A stretch of DNA of 64,000 nt from Calliopum simillimum (taxonomy: Eukaryota; Arthropoda; Insecta; Diptera; Lauxaniidae), in the NCBI GenBank assembly GCA_951812925.1, contig OX638371.1, positions 35,004,101 to 35,068,100 on the forward strand. The letters are read 5' to 3'. Both the position numbers and the translations under genes were made by a program. Under the pieces are notes generated by a model. The model did not search any database. It had not been told where the DNA came from and saw only the letters and a program-made list of their open reading frames with translations. This document shows, piece after piece, positions 1-11,610 of the stretch. The first letter of the stretch is position 1; the number at the start of each line of letters is the position of its first letter.

Positions 1-377
1 CGCGCGAAAATAAATTAAAAAATTTTTATCCGTCAGAATTTAAAAACAAAAATGTCAAACAGTTTAAAAAATAGCAATAATTTCAAATCTGAAAAAAATT
101 TTGAAATCGGTCCGGCAGATTTTTTTGTATGCCCGTTTAATTGAGAAAATGTACTGAAAAAACCAAACACCAACCATCTTTAATTACATAAATCTTGCCT
201 AAATCAAACCAAAATTAAAAAAAACTCTTCACGAGCTTGTGCGTCATTATTTTAACTTTATTTTGATATCAAAAACTTAAGGATTGGGCCATGAGTAACC
301 AACTTATTTCCTTTTGAACAAAAAATGTACACACAAGTACTTTTATTTCCAACTAGTTGTGATTCAAAAATTCAATA

Positions 378-478
378 GACTGCACTTTCAGAAAATGTGA
401 AATACGGCTTCAGCTTTCCACATAATATGGAATGATCCACCAAGTTAAATGCCTTCGAGAAGTCTAACAAGCAAAGAT
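378..478 (-). pseudogene. Non-LTR retrotransposon RT fragment
   Basis: Read on the minus strand this encodes LCLLDFSKAFNLVDHSIL, the motif around the first catalytic aspartate of non-LTR (Jockey-like) reverse transcriptases (LDFSKAFD..DH). Only about 33 codons remain, so it is a dead fragment. A second copy of the same motif lies inverted at 998-1118. Confidence 0.75.
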
Positions 479-536
479 AATTTATCTTCCCCATAAGGCA
501 TCCTTATGTTATCTAAATCTTTACAATTGCAGTGGA

Positions 537-722
537 ATCTGTATTAATAATATCGCAAATTTTATTTTAAATAACTGACTACAAGATGCGTCCTTATTTG
601 AGCCAAATTTTATATATTATTTCTATTCAAATCTGTATTAATAATATCGCAAATTTTATTTTAAATAGCTGACTACAAGATGCGTCCTTATTTGAGCCAA
701 ATTTTATATTATTTCTATTCAA
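537..722. repeat. Tandem duplication, two 94-bp units
   Basis: A block beginning ATCTGTATTAATAATATCGC occurs at 537 and again at 631 with only a few changes, giving two head-to-tail units of about 94 bp. It lies between the two inverted RT fragments. Confidence 0.85.
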
Positions 723-997
723 GTCAGTGACCTGGCTTAAGTCCCGATCAAAGTTTGAATTACTGATGTGGTAGCGAATTTTTTCGGCCCTTCTGCGCAC
801 TTTGTAGTTTGCTATAGTGGGGCCTCTTTTCCACGTATTGTAAGTTTTATTACGTTTTTGAAAAGACAATTTTTTTATTGATGGATTGAGGAGCATGAGC
901 TGATGAAGTTCGAGCATATTCAAATTTACTTCTTAAAAAACTTCTATAATATAAAAGACTAATTTTGGGATTCAAACCACCTTTGATAGTGAAAAGC

Positions 998-1118
998 ATC
1001 TTTGCTTGTTAGACTTCTCGAAGGCATTTAACTTGGTGGATCATTCCATATTATGTGATAAGCTGAAGATGTATTTCACATTTGCTGAAAGTGCAGTCCG
1101 TCTGCTGTATAGCTATGT
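998..1118 (+). pseudogene. Non-LTR retrotransposon RT fragment (inverted copy)
   Basis: The plus strand encodes LLDFSKAFNLVDHSILCDKLKM followed by about 15 more codons. This is the same RT motif A region as at 378-478 but in opposite orientation, so the two copies form an inverted pair about 520 bp apart. No ORF continues on either side. Confidence 0.75.
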
Positions 1119-1122
1119 ACGT

Positions 1123-1480
1123 ATTTGCGATCCTTTCCGATGACTTTCTCGATTCTTGTATTTCTTTTTCCAGTTGGTTTTCTACCTCGCTATGTGGTTT
1201 AACCTCGTTTGTTATAGCCCTCTGATTGCATTTTTGATGTAGCTCGGCATTTGATATAGTGCAAAGCCACCAAACCTTTTGGTGGATATAATGGATGAAG
1301 TTGAGTTGAGTTCAGTTGAGAAAACGCGACTTTTGCTTTTGCTATTCTTGAGTTGATATCCTCTTTTGCTCCGCCATACATGGAGATAATGCTGAAGCTA
1401 TCGACGTTTTCGATGTCATCACTGCCAGCTCCAAACGTGATGTCATTCCTATTTGCGTTTAGCTTCATGCATTTAGTCTT
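1123..1480 (-). pseudogene. Non-LTR retrotransposon C-terminal fragment with internal deletions
   Basis: The minus strand encodes MYGGAKEDINSRIAKAK, matching the longer copy at 24078-24640, preceded by an IENVDSFSIIS segment that corresponds to the IEDVDSF stretch usual upstream of it in this LINE type. The copy then jumps over most of the C-terminal region and resumes with the segment that follows the His/Cys-rich tail, so it carries at least two internal deletions. This is the post-RT region of a LINE family found elsewhere in this window at 24.1, 40.4 and 44.7 kb. Confidence 0.75.
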
Positions 1481-1625
1481 GCATACGATCGGGGCTGCTT
1501 TAAGTTCTTCAATGAAAAATCTTTTTTTATCTTCAGAATAAAATTTGGAACCATATCGAATTTTTATTTTTTTTTTTTTTTTTAAGAAACACTCAACTTT
1601 CCTCTATTCAAATATGTGAGCAATT

Positions 1626-2290
1626 TTACCAAACTTCAAGCCATAAAAAAATTATGAACAAAAAACCATTTCGAAAACAAGTTGACAGTTTTGCACCACT
1701 TTTTTTTTTTTTAATAATCTGAGTATTATTACATGAAACTAATTGAAATAAAATGTTTTGAAAAATCTTAAGTTCTTTTTTTATTTGTTTAAAATTATCG
1801 TCTTCACAATAACTTGCATTATTGCGGAGAAGATAATTTAATTTTTGGACAGCCATTATGAAATTGCTCTTGTTACAGTCGCATTTCCTATAACATTAGC
1901 ATTTTCATAAAAGTTATCACATAAAGTACTTATTGACTTCGCGGTCTGTGCGCTAAAGAGAGATATTACATTTTCTATTCTTTTCTAATAAAAATAGATT
2001 TTCATCATTTATAATTAAATCTCAGTCATCGGGAAGTTTTAGAAATTTAGATAAATCCTCTTGAACTGCCCAACTTATTGCAAATTTACCTAATCTATGT
2101 TTTGATTTATGACAATTAATAATTAAATTTGCAATTAAGTGCATAAAATCAAACAAAATTAAAATCCTCTCTGATTTTTGTTCGTAAATTTAATAATTAA
2201 AAACGAAATAATTATTATTAAAAACATTTGACAATGTTTCAAATAAACTTTCAGACGCCCGGTCTGCAACAATTAAATTTGCAATAAAAC
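1626..2290 (-). pseudogene. P-element/THAP9-like transposase remnant, C-terminal part
   Basis: Several minus-strand blocks in different frames resemble P-superfamily transposases. A block at about 2040-2170 reads LFDFMHLIANLIINCH and then LGKFAISW, comparable to the (I/F)xxxPHLxKxxRN and VSW segments of the RNase H-like domain. The next block, SAQTAKSISTLCDNFYENAN followed by IGNATVTRAI, and KLNYLLRNN at 1810-1856 resemble the region after the insertion domain. Frameshifts and stops separate the blocks. The upstream part of the same gene appears at 3427-3651, beyond the satellite. Family assignment is by motif memory only. Confidence 0.5.
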
Positions 2291-2329
2291 CCTCTTAAAA
2301 ATTAGCAATGGCATAGCTGGAGTGTCCCA

Positions 2330-3064
2330 GGAAACCATCAATTAAGGCTTGTTGATAGTTTGCCTTAGATGTTTTTCCTGTAGTACATCTAGATATTCTT
2401 CGTTTTTACTATGAAGCCTTCGGGTGACCTTCGGGAAGCATTGAGTATTCCAAAAAACTATCAGTTAAAGTTTGTTGATAGTTTATCATAGATTTTTTCC
2501 CTCTCGTGTACCAAAATATTCTTCGTTTTAATTATGAAGCCTTCGGGTGACCTTCGGGAACTATCAGGTGTTCAAAAAAACTATCAATTGAAGTTTATTG
2601 ATGGTTCACCATATATTTTTTCCCTCTCGTATACCTAGATATTCTTCGTTTTGACTATGAATTCCTCCGGTGACCTTCGGCAGACTTCGGATACTCCAAA
2701 AAACTATCAATTAAAACTTGTTGAAAGCCTGCTATAGATGTTTTTCCTCTAGTGTACCTAGATATTCTTCGTTTTGACTATGAAGCCCTCAGGTGACCTT
2801 CGGCAAACTTCGGGTGTTCCAAAAAACTATCAATTAAAACTTCTTGAAAGTTCGCCATAGATATTTTCCCTCTCGTATACCTAGATATTCTTCGTTTTGA
2901 CTATGAAGCCCTCGGGTGACCTTCGGCAAACTTCGGGTATTCCAAAAAACTATCAGTTAAAACTTGTTGAAAGTTCGCCATAGATATTTTTCCTCTAGTG
3001 TACCTAGATATTCTTCGTTTTGACTATTAAGCCTTCGGGTGGTCTTCGGGAACCTTCGTGTATA
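2330..3064. repeat. Satellite array, six units of about 122 bp
   Basis: Six head-to-tail units start near 2330, 2452, 2575, 2698, 2821 and 2943. Each begins AAAAAACTATCA(A/G)TTAAA and contains TAGATATTCTTCGTTTTGAC and a GGTGACCTTCGG motif. Units differ by point changes and small indels. The array sits inside a decayed P-like transposase. Confidence 0.93.
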
Positions 3065-3182
3065 GCATAAAAACATTCCCATACCTAATATATACTCATT
3101 TCCAAATTTTCAGCTCAATTGGACGAATGGTTTCTGAGTGATAAAGCTTCAGACAGACACACAGTCATTTTTATATATATAG
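3065..3182 (+). repeat. Interspersed repeat tail abutting the satellite
   Basis: Single-copy here: CAGCTCAATTGGACGAATGG, then a GACAGACACACAG run and an alternating T/A tract ending TATATATATAGAT. It resembles the 3' end of an interspersed repeat from which the satellite may have grown. The family is not recognised. Confidence 0.4.
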
Positions 3183-3426
3183 ATTGGCAGAATATCAGCC
3201 AAATCATATTATGACATTACTTTTGTCTCTATAAGAATTTTTAAAATTTAGTATGAAAATAAAAAAAATATTAAATGCAAGGTAAAATTTTCGATCGAAA
3301 ATGCGCCGAACTAAAGTTGAACGCAGAGCTATGGTTCCTCGGGCAAATATTCATAGAATTGAATGAGCTTTCAGATAGGGGGGTAGCCGAAGTCGATAAA
3401 ATTTCGTCCATACAATTTGGCGCACC

Positions 3427-3651
3427 CTAGTATGCATGTATTTTCATTGTTGGTAGCTTATAATGTAAATCATCATCTGTTCCAAAAACAAAAAATTTTA
3501 AATAATTATTATTAAAAACATTTGACAATGTTTCAAAAAAAATTGCAGACACAATTAAACCCGCTTTAAAAAGTGAACAAAGTACTTGTTTTAAAAGATA
3601 AAATCTTTCGTTTTGTCCCAACTTTTTTCCACACAAAAGGTAAGTGTGCAA
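3427..3651 (-). pseudogene. P-element/THAP9-like transposase remnant, catalytic-core part
   Basis: A 74-codon minus-strand frame contains LFKAGLIVSAIFFETLSNVF and then FVFGTDDDLHYKLPTM. In P-superfamily transposases a similar stretch (GLxVxAxVCDQGxxNxxxxxxL followed by the PHLxK region) carries a catalytic aspartate. The aspartate motif is not preserved here. The 37-bp block AATAATTATTATTAAAAACA... at 3499-3535 is repeated at 2207-2243, so this piece and the one at 1626-2290 overlap in gene position and flank the satellite. Confidence 0.45.
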
Positions 3652-4380
3652 AATCGTCAGTTACCATTTAAGCTCTCAACCATAAAGAATATGGTATGTA
3701 TTCACAGAGTAGGTGGAATCGCAAACTCATCTGCTTTGTGTCTATAACCAACGTATGATTGGTTTATATATGTATTTCAGAAATCTCAAAACATTAGCTT
3801 CATCTAATTTTACAATACAGTCTCTATTTTTAACGTCCAGTGTCTTAGCAAATGACGTTAAATCAGTCTGAATTCAACTCAAAATCCCGGACCTTTCGGA
3901 TAAATATTTTTAAAATTCAGAATACCATTGCTTTGGTATCCCGAATTTTGCGAACTAATTCCTAATTTTTGAATATCAATGTCATCATCGTTTATAAGAT
4001 AACATTGTTCTTTCTGTAAATGGTTTTTGTTCTTGGCCTTTAATTCCCCGTTGTCCAAAATTATGTTGGATAGTTGACGATCTTGAAAGTTTTTTTTAAA
4101 AGAAATTTTATTTTAAAAGTTAAAAATTTTATAAAAAATTCGAAAAAAATCTTGTTTTTTTTTTTTGGATTTTCTTATAAAAATTTTGTTTATAAAAGAA
4201 AACTTTGAAAAATAATCAAATGATTTGGCCGACTTTTGAGTTGCGCAGAAGTCAATGTGGATAAGTAATTTTTTTGATATTCTCTGATTTTTGCAAAACT
4301 AGAAAACATGATTTCCGCTTTTATTTAAAATAACTTAGAATACTAAATACACAAACAACATACTTTTGCTTGCACACATG
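3652..4380. other. Gene-free AT-rich stretch
   Basis: No coding signal, RNA gene or clear repeat boundary seen; homopolymer-rich sequence only. Confidence 0.5.
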
Positions 4381-4382
4381 GA

Positions 4383-4636
4383 TACCAGAATGGAATGTGT
4401 CTCGCAAAAGCATGGGAATCGGAAATCTCATACGTCACCGAACTTATTGGTGATTAGCAACGCAAACTTACAGCGTCTCCCGAAGGTCCAAACGAGCTTT
4501 CGTATGAAACGAGGTGAAAAGCTCGTTTTATGACCATAATAGGGCTATTCTGCCAACAATATTCAAGCTGTCAAACAGCTCACCACAGACTTCACTGCTA
4601 CGAAAGTTGTAATGAAGATGTTTTGGTATTCTGGTA
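4383..4636. repeat. Candidate short inverted-repeat element (MITE-like)
   Basis: TACCAGAAT at 4383-4391 is inverted as ATTCTGGTA at 4628-4636. The enclosed 254 bp has higher GC than its surroundings and no ORF. Nine matching bases could be chance, and no target duplication is evident. Confidence 0.25.
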
Positions 4637-5012
4637 GCATTTAGAAAGCTCTTTACCGTCTTTATACATACGACTTTTAATACCTGTTACGTAGGAGGTC
4701 TTAAACGATCTTAAAGCTATTAGTTGCTTGCTGTCAGGTTTTTATTATGTGAAAAATTGATTTTATTTAATTGAACTTTTAGTCATATATTTGCAAAGAT
4801 CGATTTACATATAAATCTATCAATGCATTTTTCTAACACATAATTATGACAAATCAAGGAACGGATTAAAAACACGGCTATAGTGACATATGTTTCGTCT
4901 TTCGCCACAAAGACTCATCAGACTATTTTTGTTGTAATTTTAATTATATTTATTTTACTAAATTAATTATAATTGAAAAATTGCAAGTTTGAAAACTTTT
5001 TGTGTTTTTGGT

Positions 5013-5090
5013 CTGGGCGGGAGACGAACCAAGGATCTCCAGGTTGGTAGCAGAAGTCGTTACCACTGCACCAGCCTTGCCCGGCTGCGA
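5013..5090 (-). repeat. tRNA-like SINE head or tRNA pseudogene
   Basis: On the minus strand an A-box-like TGGTGCAGTGG (5063-5073) is followed about 33 bp later by a B-box-like GGTTCGTCTCC (5020-5030). The ends GGGC and GCCCA can pair weakly. The fold does not close into a proper cloverleaf, so this is a tRNA-derived retroposon head, not a functional tRNA gene. Confidence 0.6.
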
Positions 5091-5430
5091 AGCCGACTTT
5101 TTGCCAGTTTTATTTGTGTGTTAATACGTATTGATATATCATAATTGTTGTTTTGTGTTATTTATTGATATTTGGTATAGTTGTTCCTTTGGAACAAATT
5201 CAATACCGATTGCAGGTGTTTCCACCTTATCAGGGCGTGTTCTCCCAAATAACTTTAAGAATTTTTTTTTTAAAAATTCTTAAAATTATGTGAAAAATTA
5301 AAAAAAAATTTATTTTATTATAGTTTTTATCATAAAACACCTGGGCTTTAGATTATCGACTGTTAATATTTTTTTAAGCCCAGTTTGGATTGTTAAGCTT
5401 CTAGTTTTTAGAAATAATATGTAATCAAAA

Positions 5431-7890
5431 ATTTCTGGTCGGATCTACTTTCGGAGATATAGTCATCGGAAGATCGGGACATAGTTTTATGAAAACCGGT
5501 ATAAGTTCGGAACCCCTGGCTAGATTTTATTAATATTAATATGAAAGGTATTTTAACTGACTACAAAATCATTTACAAAAATTTTAAATTCGAGTCAACG
5601 TTTTCGAGACATAGCGCACACTGGCTGCATTTCTCAAAAGTGGTTGCAAAAATCAATTTTGGTGTGGTGAAAATTCGCAAATCTAATGATGCAGTTTTAT
5701 TAACAATTGATCAGTAGTTAAGGATATAAAATTTAAGTTCATTTGAAAAAATGGTTCGCTTTGTAGAGCTGGTCAAAGTCGATGGTTTTTTCGAGTTTGT
5801 AATTTTATTTTTTATTTTTTTTCAAGATGTGGTTCTAATTTTACTGCAACTTATGAAAGAAAAGTTAATTTTTTTCTATTTGTGCTATAAACGGTTTTTA
5901 TACTATCAAGTAACGCTAAAAATAAATTACTTTTTTTTTAATGTCTGAGGTTTTTGTACTTTTCTGAGACACTATTTTTACCCATTTTTCAACTTCCAAT
6001 GGAGTTTTAAAAAAAAGTTCGCAAAAGATATCTTACGGACTACTAAAACTAAATAGACTCAACTATTTTGAGTACAATCTAAAAAACTTAGCTGCGTATA
6101 CTTGCGTCTACATGAGTTATAATGACTTTCATCAGGAAACCTGTGGCTCATGACGTCATTTTTCGAAAAGGCGTTGCAAAAATCAATTTCGAGAGGGTTC
6201 CTTTTTCAAATCTGATATTGCCATCAGATAGAGAAATATTAGGAGCTAAGAGATTTGAAAATTTGAACCCATTCGGGCAAGTGATTTGGTTTTTACAGCC
6301 TCTCAAAGTTGAGTAAATTTTAAAGTTAGCGAAAAAATTTAATTTTTGAGAAAAATGCTTCATATTTAGGTTGAATACTTTGGCAAATGGTTAAAGGAAA
6401 GCGATTTTTTCTTTTACTCAAAGCATTATTGGTCTTATTTCATAAAACTGATTAGCAACAATCTAAGTTTTTTTGATAGCTTTTATTTTTTATGAATTTT
6501 TTTTGAAGACATTGCTTTTAGCGTAGTTTTTAAGCTTTGGGTTGAGTTTAAAAAAAAACTTCGCTTTTTGTAAAGCTCGGCTTACTTACAACTAATTGGT
6601 GTTTATCTTTAAGCCTGTGCTCCAAAAACTGTATGGTTTTACTTACAACCCTTTGTGTAAGAGCAACTTTTATGGCGAAACCTATGGATGAAAAAGCAAA
6701 TTTCACGAAGTTTTAAGTACAAAACTTTATATTTTTGATTTTGTTTTTGTCCATTACAACGCCAACTAGGATGAACAAGAAAAAATGTTCCGACAAAATT
6801 TTCCTATTTTTTTTACGTAGAATCCGAATCTGCAATAAGAATTGGGGGTTTCCATATAAAATTTTGATTTTTCCCCCGCCCCACCCCCGTCGGAAGGTGA
6901 GACGGGGTCAAGATTCATATCGTTGAATAGATCCCTGAAAATTATTGGACACGTGTTTTTTTGTTTTTAGATTTATCATCCAATTTAACCGTTCCGGGAT
7001 TTTCCTAACGATATGTATGTAATTTACAGAAAATCGGATGTCAACAAAACATTGCTTTTCACCCTGCAATGCTATCTAAATGAAATTTAGAATAGCAATA
7101 GCTATGAAAATTTTCTATCCATAACCAAAAACAGAATTAAAATATCTTAAATGGTTCAGAAGTTATGATTTTTGCAACGAGGAATGCCAGATGTCGCCAC
7201 TGTGTGGCGTATTTTCGACAATTTTAATCAGTTTTTTATTTTTAAAGTACTATTTTTCCAAAAAATGCCTGATTTACCTATAGTTTTTGTAACAAATTAT
7301 GGAAGCCTAATCAATTTCATTTCATTTAATATGCAATTTATACTTCATTTCCTTCATGAGCACATTTTTTATAGGAAAACAAAAATGTAAGCCAAAGAAA
7401 TTTTCATGAACAACAACAACTGAAATTTTGAATTTGGCTAGCAAACTAGGTGTTGGATATATTATAAACTGATTGAAGCTGGTATTGGGTTTTTGGGAGT
7501 TTTAAATCCTGAGCTACTCTTATGCAAAATTACTGTGGGAAAAAAAATTGGTCCAAATTTCAGAAAAGTCGTAATATCTCGAAAACTATTAGCCAGATTT
7601 CAAAGAATTCGAGCTTAATATTGTAGCTTATTAAATTACCTTTCATATGACACCCATATTTTGGAAATCAATCTTCCCGTTTTTGTTAATAAGACATTTT
7701 TGGAAAAAAAACTGCCAAAAATTTTCGAAAATTCGCCATATCTCGAAAACCATGACTCGGATTTAAAACATGCGAAAGTTTATTATTAAAATCCATTAAG
7801 GCATTCTGAACTTATATCGATTTTCACAAAAGCTATATCCCGATCTTCCGATGGCTATGTCTCCGAAAGTAGGTTCGACCAGAACTTTTT
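5431..7890. repeat. Inverted-repeat element interrupted by a Transib-like insertion
   Basis: The left arm (5431-5616) and right arm (about 7740-7890) are inverted copies sharing CTACTTTCGGAGATATAG, ATCGGAAGATCGGGA and TATAAGTTC blocks. The left arm stops at ...GACATAGCG and resumes after 7204 as TGGCGTATTTTCG. The intact right arm reads GATATGGCGAATTTTCG in the same place, which shows that the element at 5617-7204 inserted into this arm. Confidence 0.75.
5617..7204. mobile_element. Non-autonomous Transib-like element, copy A
   Basis: The 1,588-bp element starts CACACTG and ends CACTGTG (CACAGTG inverted). Both ends carry a nonamer-like GCAAAAATC exactly 22 bp inside the heptamer (5646-5654, and inverted at 7167-7175). 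Flanking 5-bp duplications are TAGCG (5612-5616) and TGGCG (7205-7209), one mismatch apart. Transib transposons, relatives of RAG1, are known for CACWRTG-type ends and 5-bp GC-rich duplications. No transposase is encoded inside. The copy at 28661-29732 matches it with an internal deletion of about 0.5 kb. Confidence 0.75.
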
Positions 7891-8435
7891 GTTTTTGTTG
7901 TTGTAATTAATTTCCAGAGTCCTACTTGGGCAAAAAAAATAAAAAAAATCAACAGCAGTTTTTAAAGTAAAATCGTTCCAACAGCTGCCTAAGATTTGGC
8001 AGTTGTTAAATTTTTATTTGTGTGTGTGATAATGAAAAAATGAAAAACAAAATTATAATTCTTTTGGTTTAATTTTTGTTCTAATAGTTACAAAATAAAA
8101 GAAAAGTTTGTGTAAAAACATGTATCAACAATTTCTGCACAATATTATATCGCGGCGTGCAAAAAGAAGAACTTATTTTGCACAATTTGACAAGTTCACC
8201 ACTAAAGCTTTTGTGTGGTGAATTTATGAGCTTTTTCTAAAATATTTTTGCGCCAGAATACCGAATGTCTTCAGAGTCTTAAAAAATCTTAGAAAGTTTT
8301 GCGTTATCAATCAAATGGACTCATTTTCACCGCTAAAACTTGTTTGTATTCACTTTGCCCTGATGATCCATCACAACCCCATTTTGAAAACAGTTTTAGA
8401 TGATTATTTTAATAGATTCAATCAATAAAATACGA
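7891..8435. other. Gene-free AT-rich stretch
   Basis: No ORF of note. A segment near 8190-8260 contains an inverted pair (TTCACCACTAAAGC / TGTGTGGTGAA) suggestive of a decayed inverted-repeat element, without definable ends. Confidence 0.4.
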
Positions 8436-8791
8436 GCGACTTGGTTTTTCTATGAATCTTCATACGACTTCAGTGGACGACTACGTCCTCCAGATGCTGT
8501 TGATGCGGTGTTTTGACGGTACTGCTTCATCAAATATTATCTTGAGTTCCTCCGTCTAGCCATGATGAATTTTTCTCATAGAATCTGTCACTTGTTCTGC
8601 GAGCTTTTGCCCAACGATCGTTAAAGCTTGTAATAACATTTTTTTTAATACATACTATACAACACTTGTTGGCTTTTTAACGACGATAAACTGTAATTAT
8701 TTTTTATGTGCTTTTGAATATCTTCAAGATCCTTCCCTATGTTGATGAAAAAATCACACAGCTTGTGACGAGAAACAACGAATTCACTCAT
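8436..8791 (-). pseudogene. Broken coding remnant of unknown family
   Basis: From an ATG at 8791 the minus strand is open for 52 codons (MSEFVVSRHKLCDFFINIGK and on), then stops. Two further frames continue with SFNDRWAKARRTSDRFYEKN followed by NSSWLDGG, and SGGRSRPLKSYEDS. These resemble the W..ARRT..RF...WL and GRPRKSYEDS-type motifs at the start of proteins that are multicopy in arthropod genomes, but I cannot name the family. A 25-bp block containing AACGAATTCACTCATTTTGA is duplicated just upstream of the ATG. At least one frameshift and two stops make it a pseudogene. Confidence 0.45.
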
Positions 8792-9639
8792 TTTGAGAAA
8801 TAACGAATTCACTCATTTTGAGAAAAAAATCTACAAAAATCCGAGATAATAACGACTGATTGTGTTTGGTAAAGTAAATATGACATAAAATTCAAGGAAT
8901 TAATAGCCCCTACAAATGGGTCAAAATTATTACTAAAGTGAAAAATGAGTGCGAAATTTGTTATGTCATAAGTATTTTGACCTGACGTTATTTTGTCTGT
9001 TTCACTAAAATATATTTGAGATGAAAGTTCTTGAAAACCAATAAAAATATCGCTTTTAGTTTTTTTTTTTTTTTAATTCTTAATTTGTAACACATAATGG
9101 GCCTTATAGTAAATAAATATTCTCGAGAATTTATTCGCTAACTCCCTGGTTTGCAATCGCAAAAAAAATTTCGTAGAAAGGGAAAATTCACTGGAAAAAT
9201 TATGTAATCGGCAATAAGTTGGGAGCGAGTTTTTTCACTTTTATTTGTTAAATTTGCTCCTCAACTTTTTGCTAGGGAGTACTAATGTATAAATGAATAA
9301 ATTTAAATAACGTTTGACAAATTAAAAGCTTTAGTACATCAATTTTAAAGCTTATTGAAATAGCTTTCATATGACACTAAAGTTTTTAATATTCATCCAA
9401 GCGTTTCCAACTTATACTGGTTCTGCTAAAACTACTTTTCACTCAAATTTTTTTGGAAACTTTTTGGTGCAAACTTTTGATTTTCCAAATCCACAAAAAT
9501 GATTAAAGACATTTTTACTTTAAAAAGTAAAGCATTAACTTCAATTTCACTGCTGCAATTGCTTCTTTTTCTTCTTTTGCAATTGCTGTTTCTTGTTTAT
9601 CTTTTTTTTAAGTCAGCTGTCAAAATCCAGTGGAAAATG

Positions 9640-9865
9640 GAAAAAAATGTCAACGATTTATGGAAAAAAGCGTTGCCACATGTTTTTTTTTGTGCAAAAT
9701 GTCTACGAAATTGGAAAAAATCAGCGTTCAGACAGGTTGTTTGCGCAAAATGTCAAAGATATGGGAAAGACTCAGCGTTGCCAGATGTTGTTTTTGTGTA
9801 AAATGTCAACGCTCTTGGAAAAACACAGCGTTGCAAACTGGTTATTTCTGAAAATGTCAACGATA
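9640..9865. repeat. Minisatellite, about four units of 60-62 bp
   Basis: Units run AAAATGTCAACGA...TGGAAAAA..CAGCGTTGCCAGATGTT..TTTTGTGC. Because the period and composition keep stops out, all three plus frames stay open for about 75-100 codons here. Those frames are products of the repeat, not genes. Confidence 0.85.
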
Positions 9866-11610
9866 TTAAAATAAAAAAAGTATCCCTGCAGGAAGGGGAG
9901 TTTCCATTCATGAAATATTCACTACTTCCAGTGCTCCTTCCCCGGGTGGGATAGAATGGAACTCCCTTCAGATTTACGATAAGGCCCGATATGTACGTTT
10001 GTTTTATGTCTGTTTTTTATGCTTTTTAAAACATAAAAATTTTCTTGAAACATATTCCTTGGACATTTTTCTAAATATTTTAATAGCTAAAATATTAAAA
10101 TCATAATTTTGGAAAAAGTATTTATGAGACGCTCAGAGTACTTTGGACCCATAGTGCGCCGGCGAAGTCTAAAAGTCATACAAGACTTCGTAAACGTACC
10201 GCACTGGCGATACGAATGCGAAACGTAAATGTTAGAATAAGAGAAGTAGAATTAAAAACGTAGTAATTTTTATGCTCGCAAAATAGTATAGTTAACTTAA
10301 CATCAAAGCAGTTCGTTTTTGATACGTTAAAATGTTATCGCTTACGTAAAGTCGAAATGGTTCGTATTTGCTTCGCTAAAATCGTATCGCTCTGAACTGG
10401 TTTATTTACAAGCCAAATGGTTAAAATAAAAGATTGCATTTTAAACTTTATAATAATGTCTTTTATTAAAAAAAAAAAAAAAATTTAATTTAATTCATAC
10501 AGTTAAGTTATTGTACATATGTATGTGTTTCGCAAAAAGCTAATACTACAACTTAAAGTACTTAAGTCTTCCTGTTTTAAAAAACAGCTAGTCCGCTGGA
10601 TAGAACATTTTCGGCGACTATAATCTGTTCACCTTCACTCCTCAATGGCTGGCCCACCCCCATGAACTGAGGTTATTAGAGCCATTGAGTGACTTAAATA
10701 CAACAGAGCAGCGGCCGTCAAATTTGGGAAGAAAAACGCAGAGGTAGCAGCAGAAGCAGCTGACTCTAGACAACTTGGAAACGATCATTCGCATCAGGGA
10801 AATTTTGGAGAGCTTTGCAAGGAGTCACCGTGCAAGAGAGAACATAAGAAGAAGGATCAAAGATACCATATCATATTTTTATATAAATTTCAAAAACTTT
10901 CCTTAATTGTTTTTGGTTTTGTGTGATAAAAGTTGCTTCGTTAGCTCGCAGAAATTTTTTCTTGACTTTAGTTTGAAGAAAATTTTTCACATGTTTATTA
11001 TATTATTTTTAAATAATCATTTTGGAATTAAAAACTGACAAGTAAAACAACGCTTACATGTATATAGTGCATGCATGTGTTAGTGAAATCACAGTTCGTA
11101 AGCGATACGCGTGGGATACGCAATTTACGAACCGTAAATTTTTCTTGAAGTGAAAAAAAAAAAAAAAATTTTTTCACTATTTTCACAAAACCAGAATTGA
11201 CTTCCAGGTCTTTAGTGTATGGTGTTATGTGAATTTCTGAGGCTACCCAAGGCAAGCGTTTTGGGCACCACTCTCCGGATGGATTTGCACAATCTGGGTT
11301 CCTTACAATGAACAAATATATGGTTTCTGGGTAATTATGTATATAAAGAAATGAAAGAGATTGAAATGGCGGAGAAGCAAAGCTAACCCATTTTTACTTT
11401 TTTTTTTTAATTCAGCTGCCATCAGTGGAACTTGCTTCCCCGCCATTGCAATCTCTATCATTATTTTAATTTATTTTTTTTATCATCGATTCATTTTTTC
11501 TTTTTTCAATTCTTTTAAAGTACAATTTTTTACATAATCTGATATATGTATTATTAGTACAGTCAAATTGTACGATGACCTAGAAAAAATTGCGCCCTGC
11601 AATTTTTTTT
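9866..11610. other. Gene-free stretch
   Basis: Nothing recognised apart from A/T homopolymers (10461-10482, 11154-11168) and a less AT-rich segment at 10560-10860 without a sustained frame. Short stop-flanked frames on the minus strand at 11.0-11.7 kb show no domain. Confidence 0.45.

Noticed and set aside
2330..3064. A CRISPR-like array at 2.3-3.1 kb
   Set aside because: Units are contiguous 122-bp repeats without unique spacers, in a eukaryotic genome.
5013..5090. A functional tRNA gene
   Set aside because: A and B boxes are present but acceptor and anticodon stems do not pair properly; it fits a tRNA-derived SINE head.
9499..9874. Three overlapping plus-strand frames of 73-100 codons
   Set aside because: All three frames are open because a 60-62-bp repeat lacks stops; the proteins are repeats of one another with no domain.
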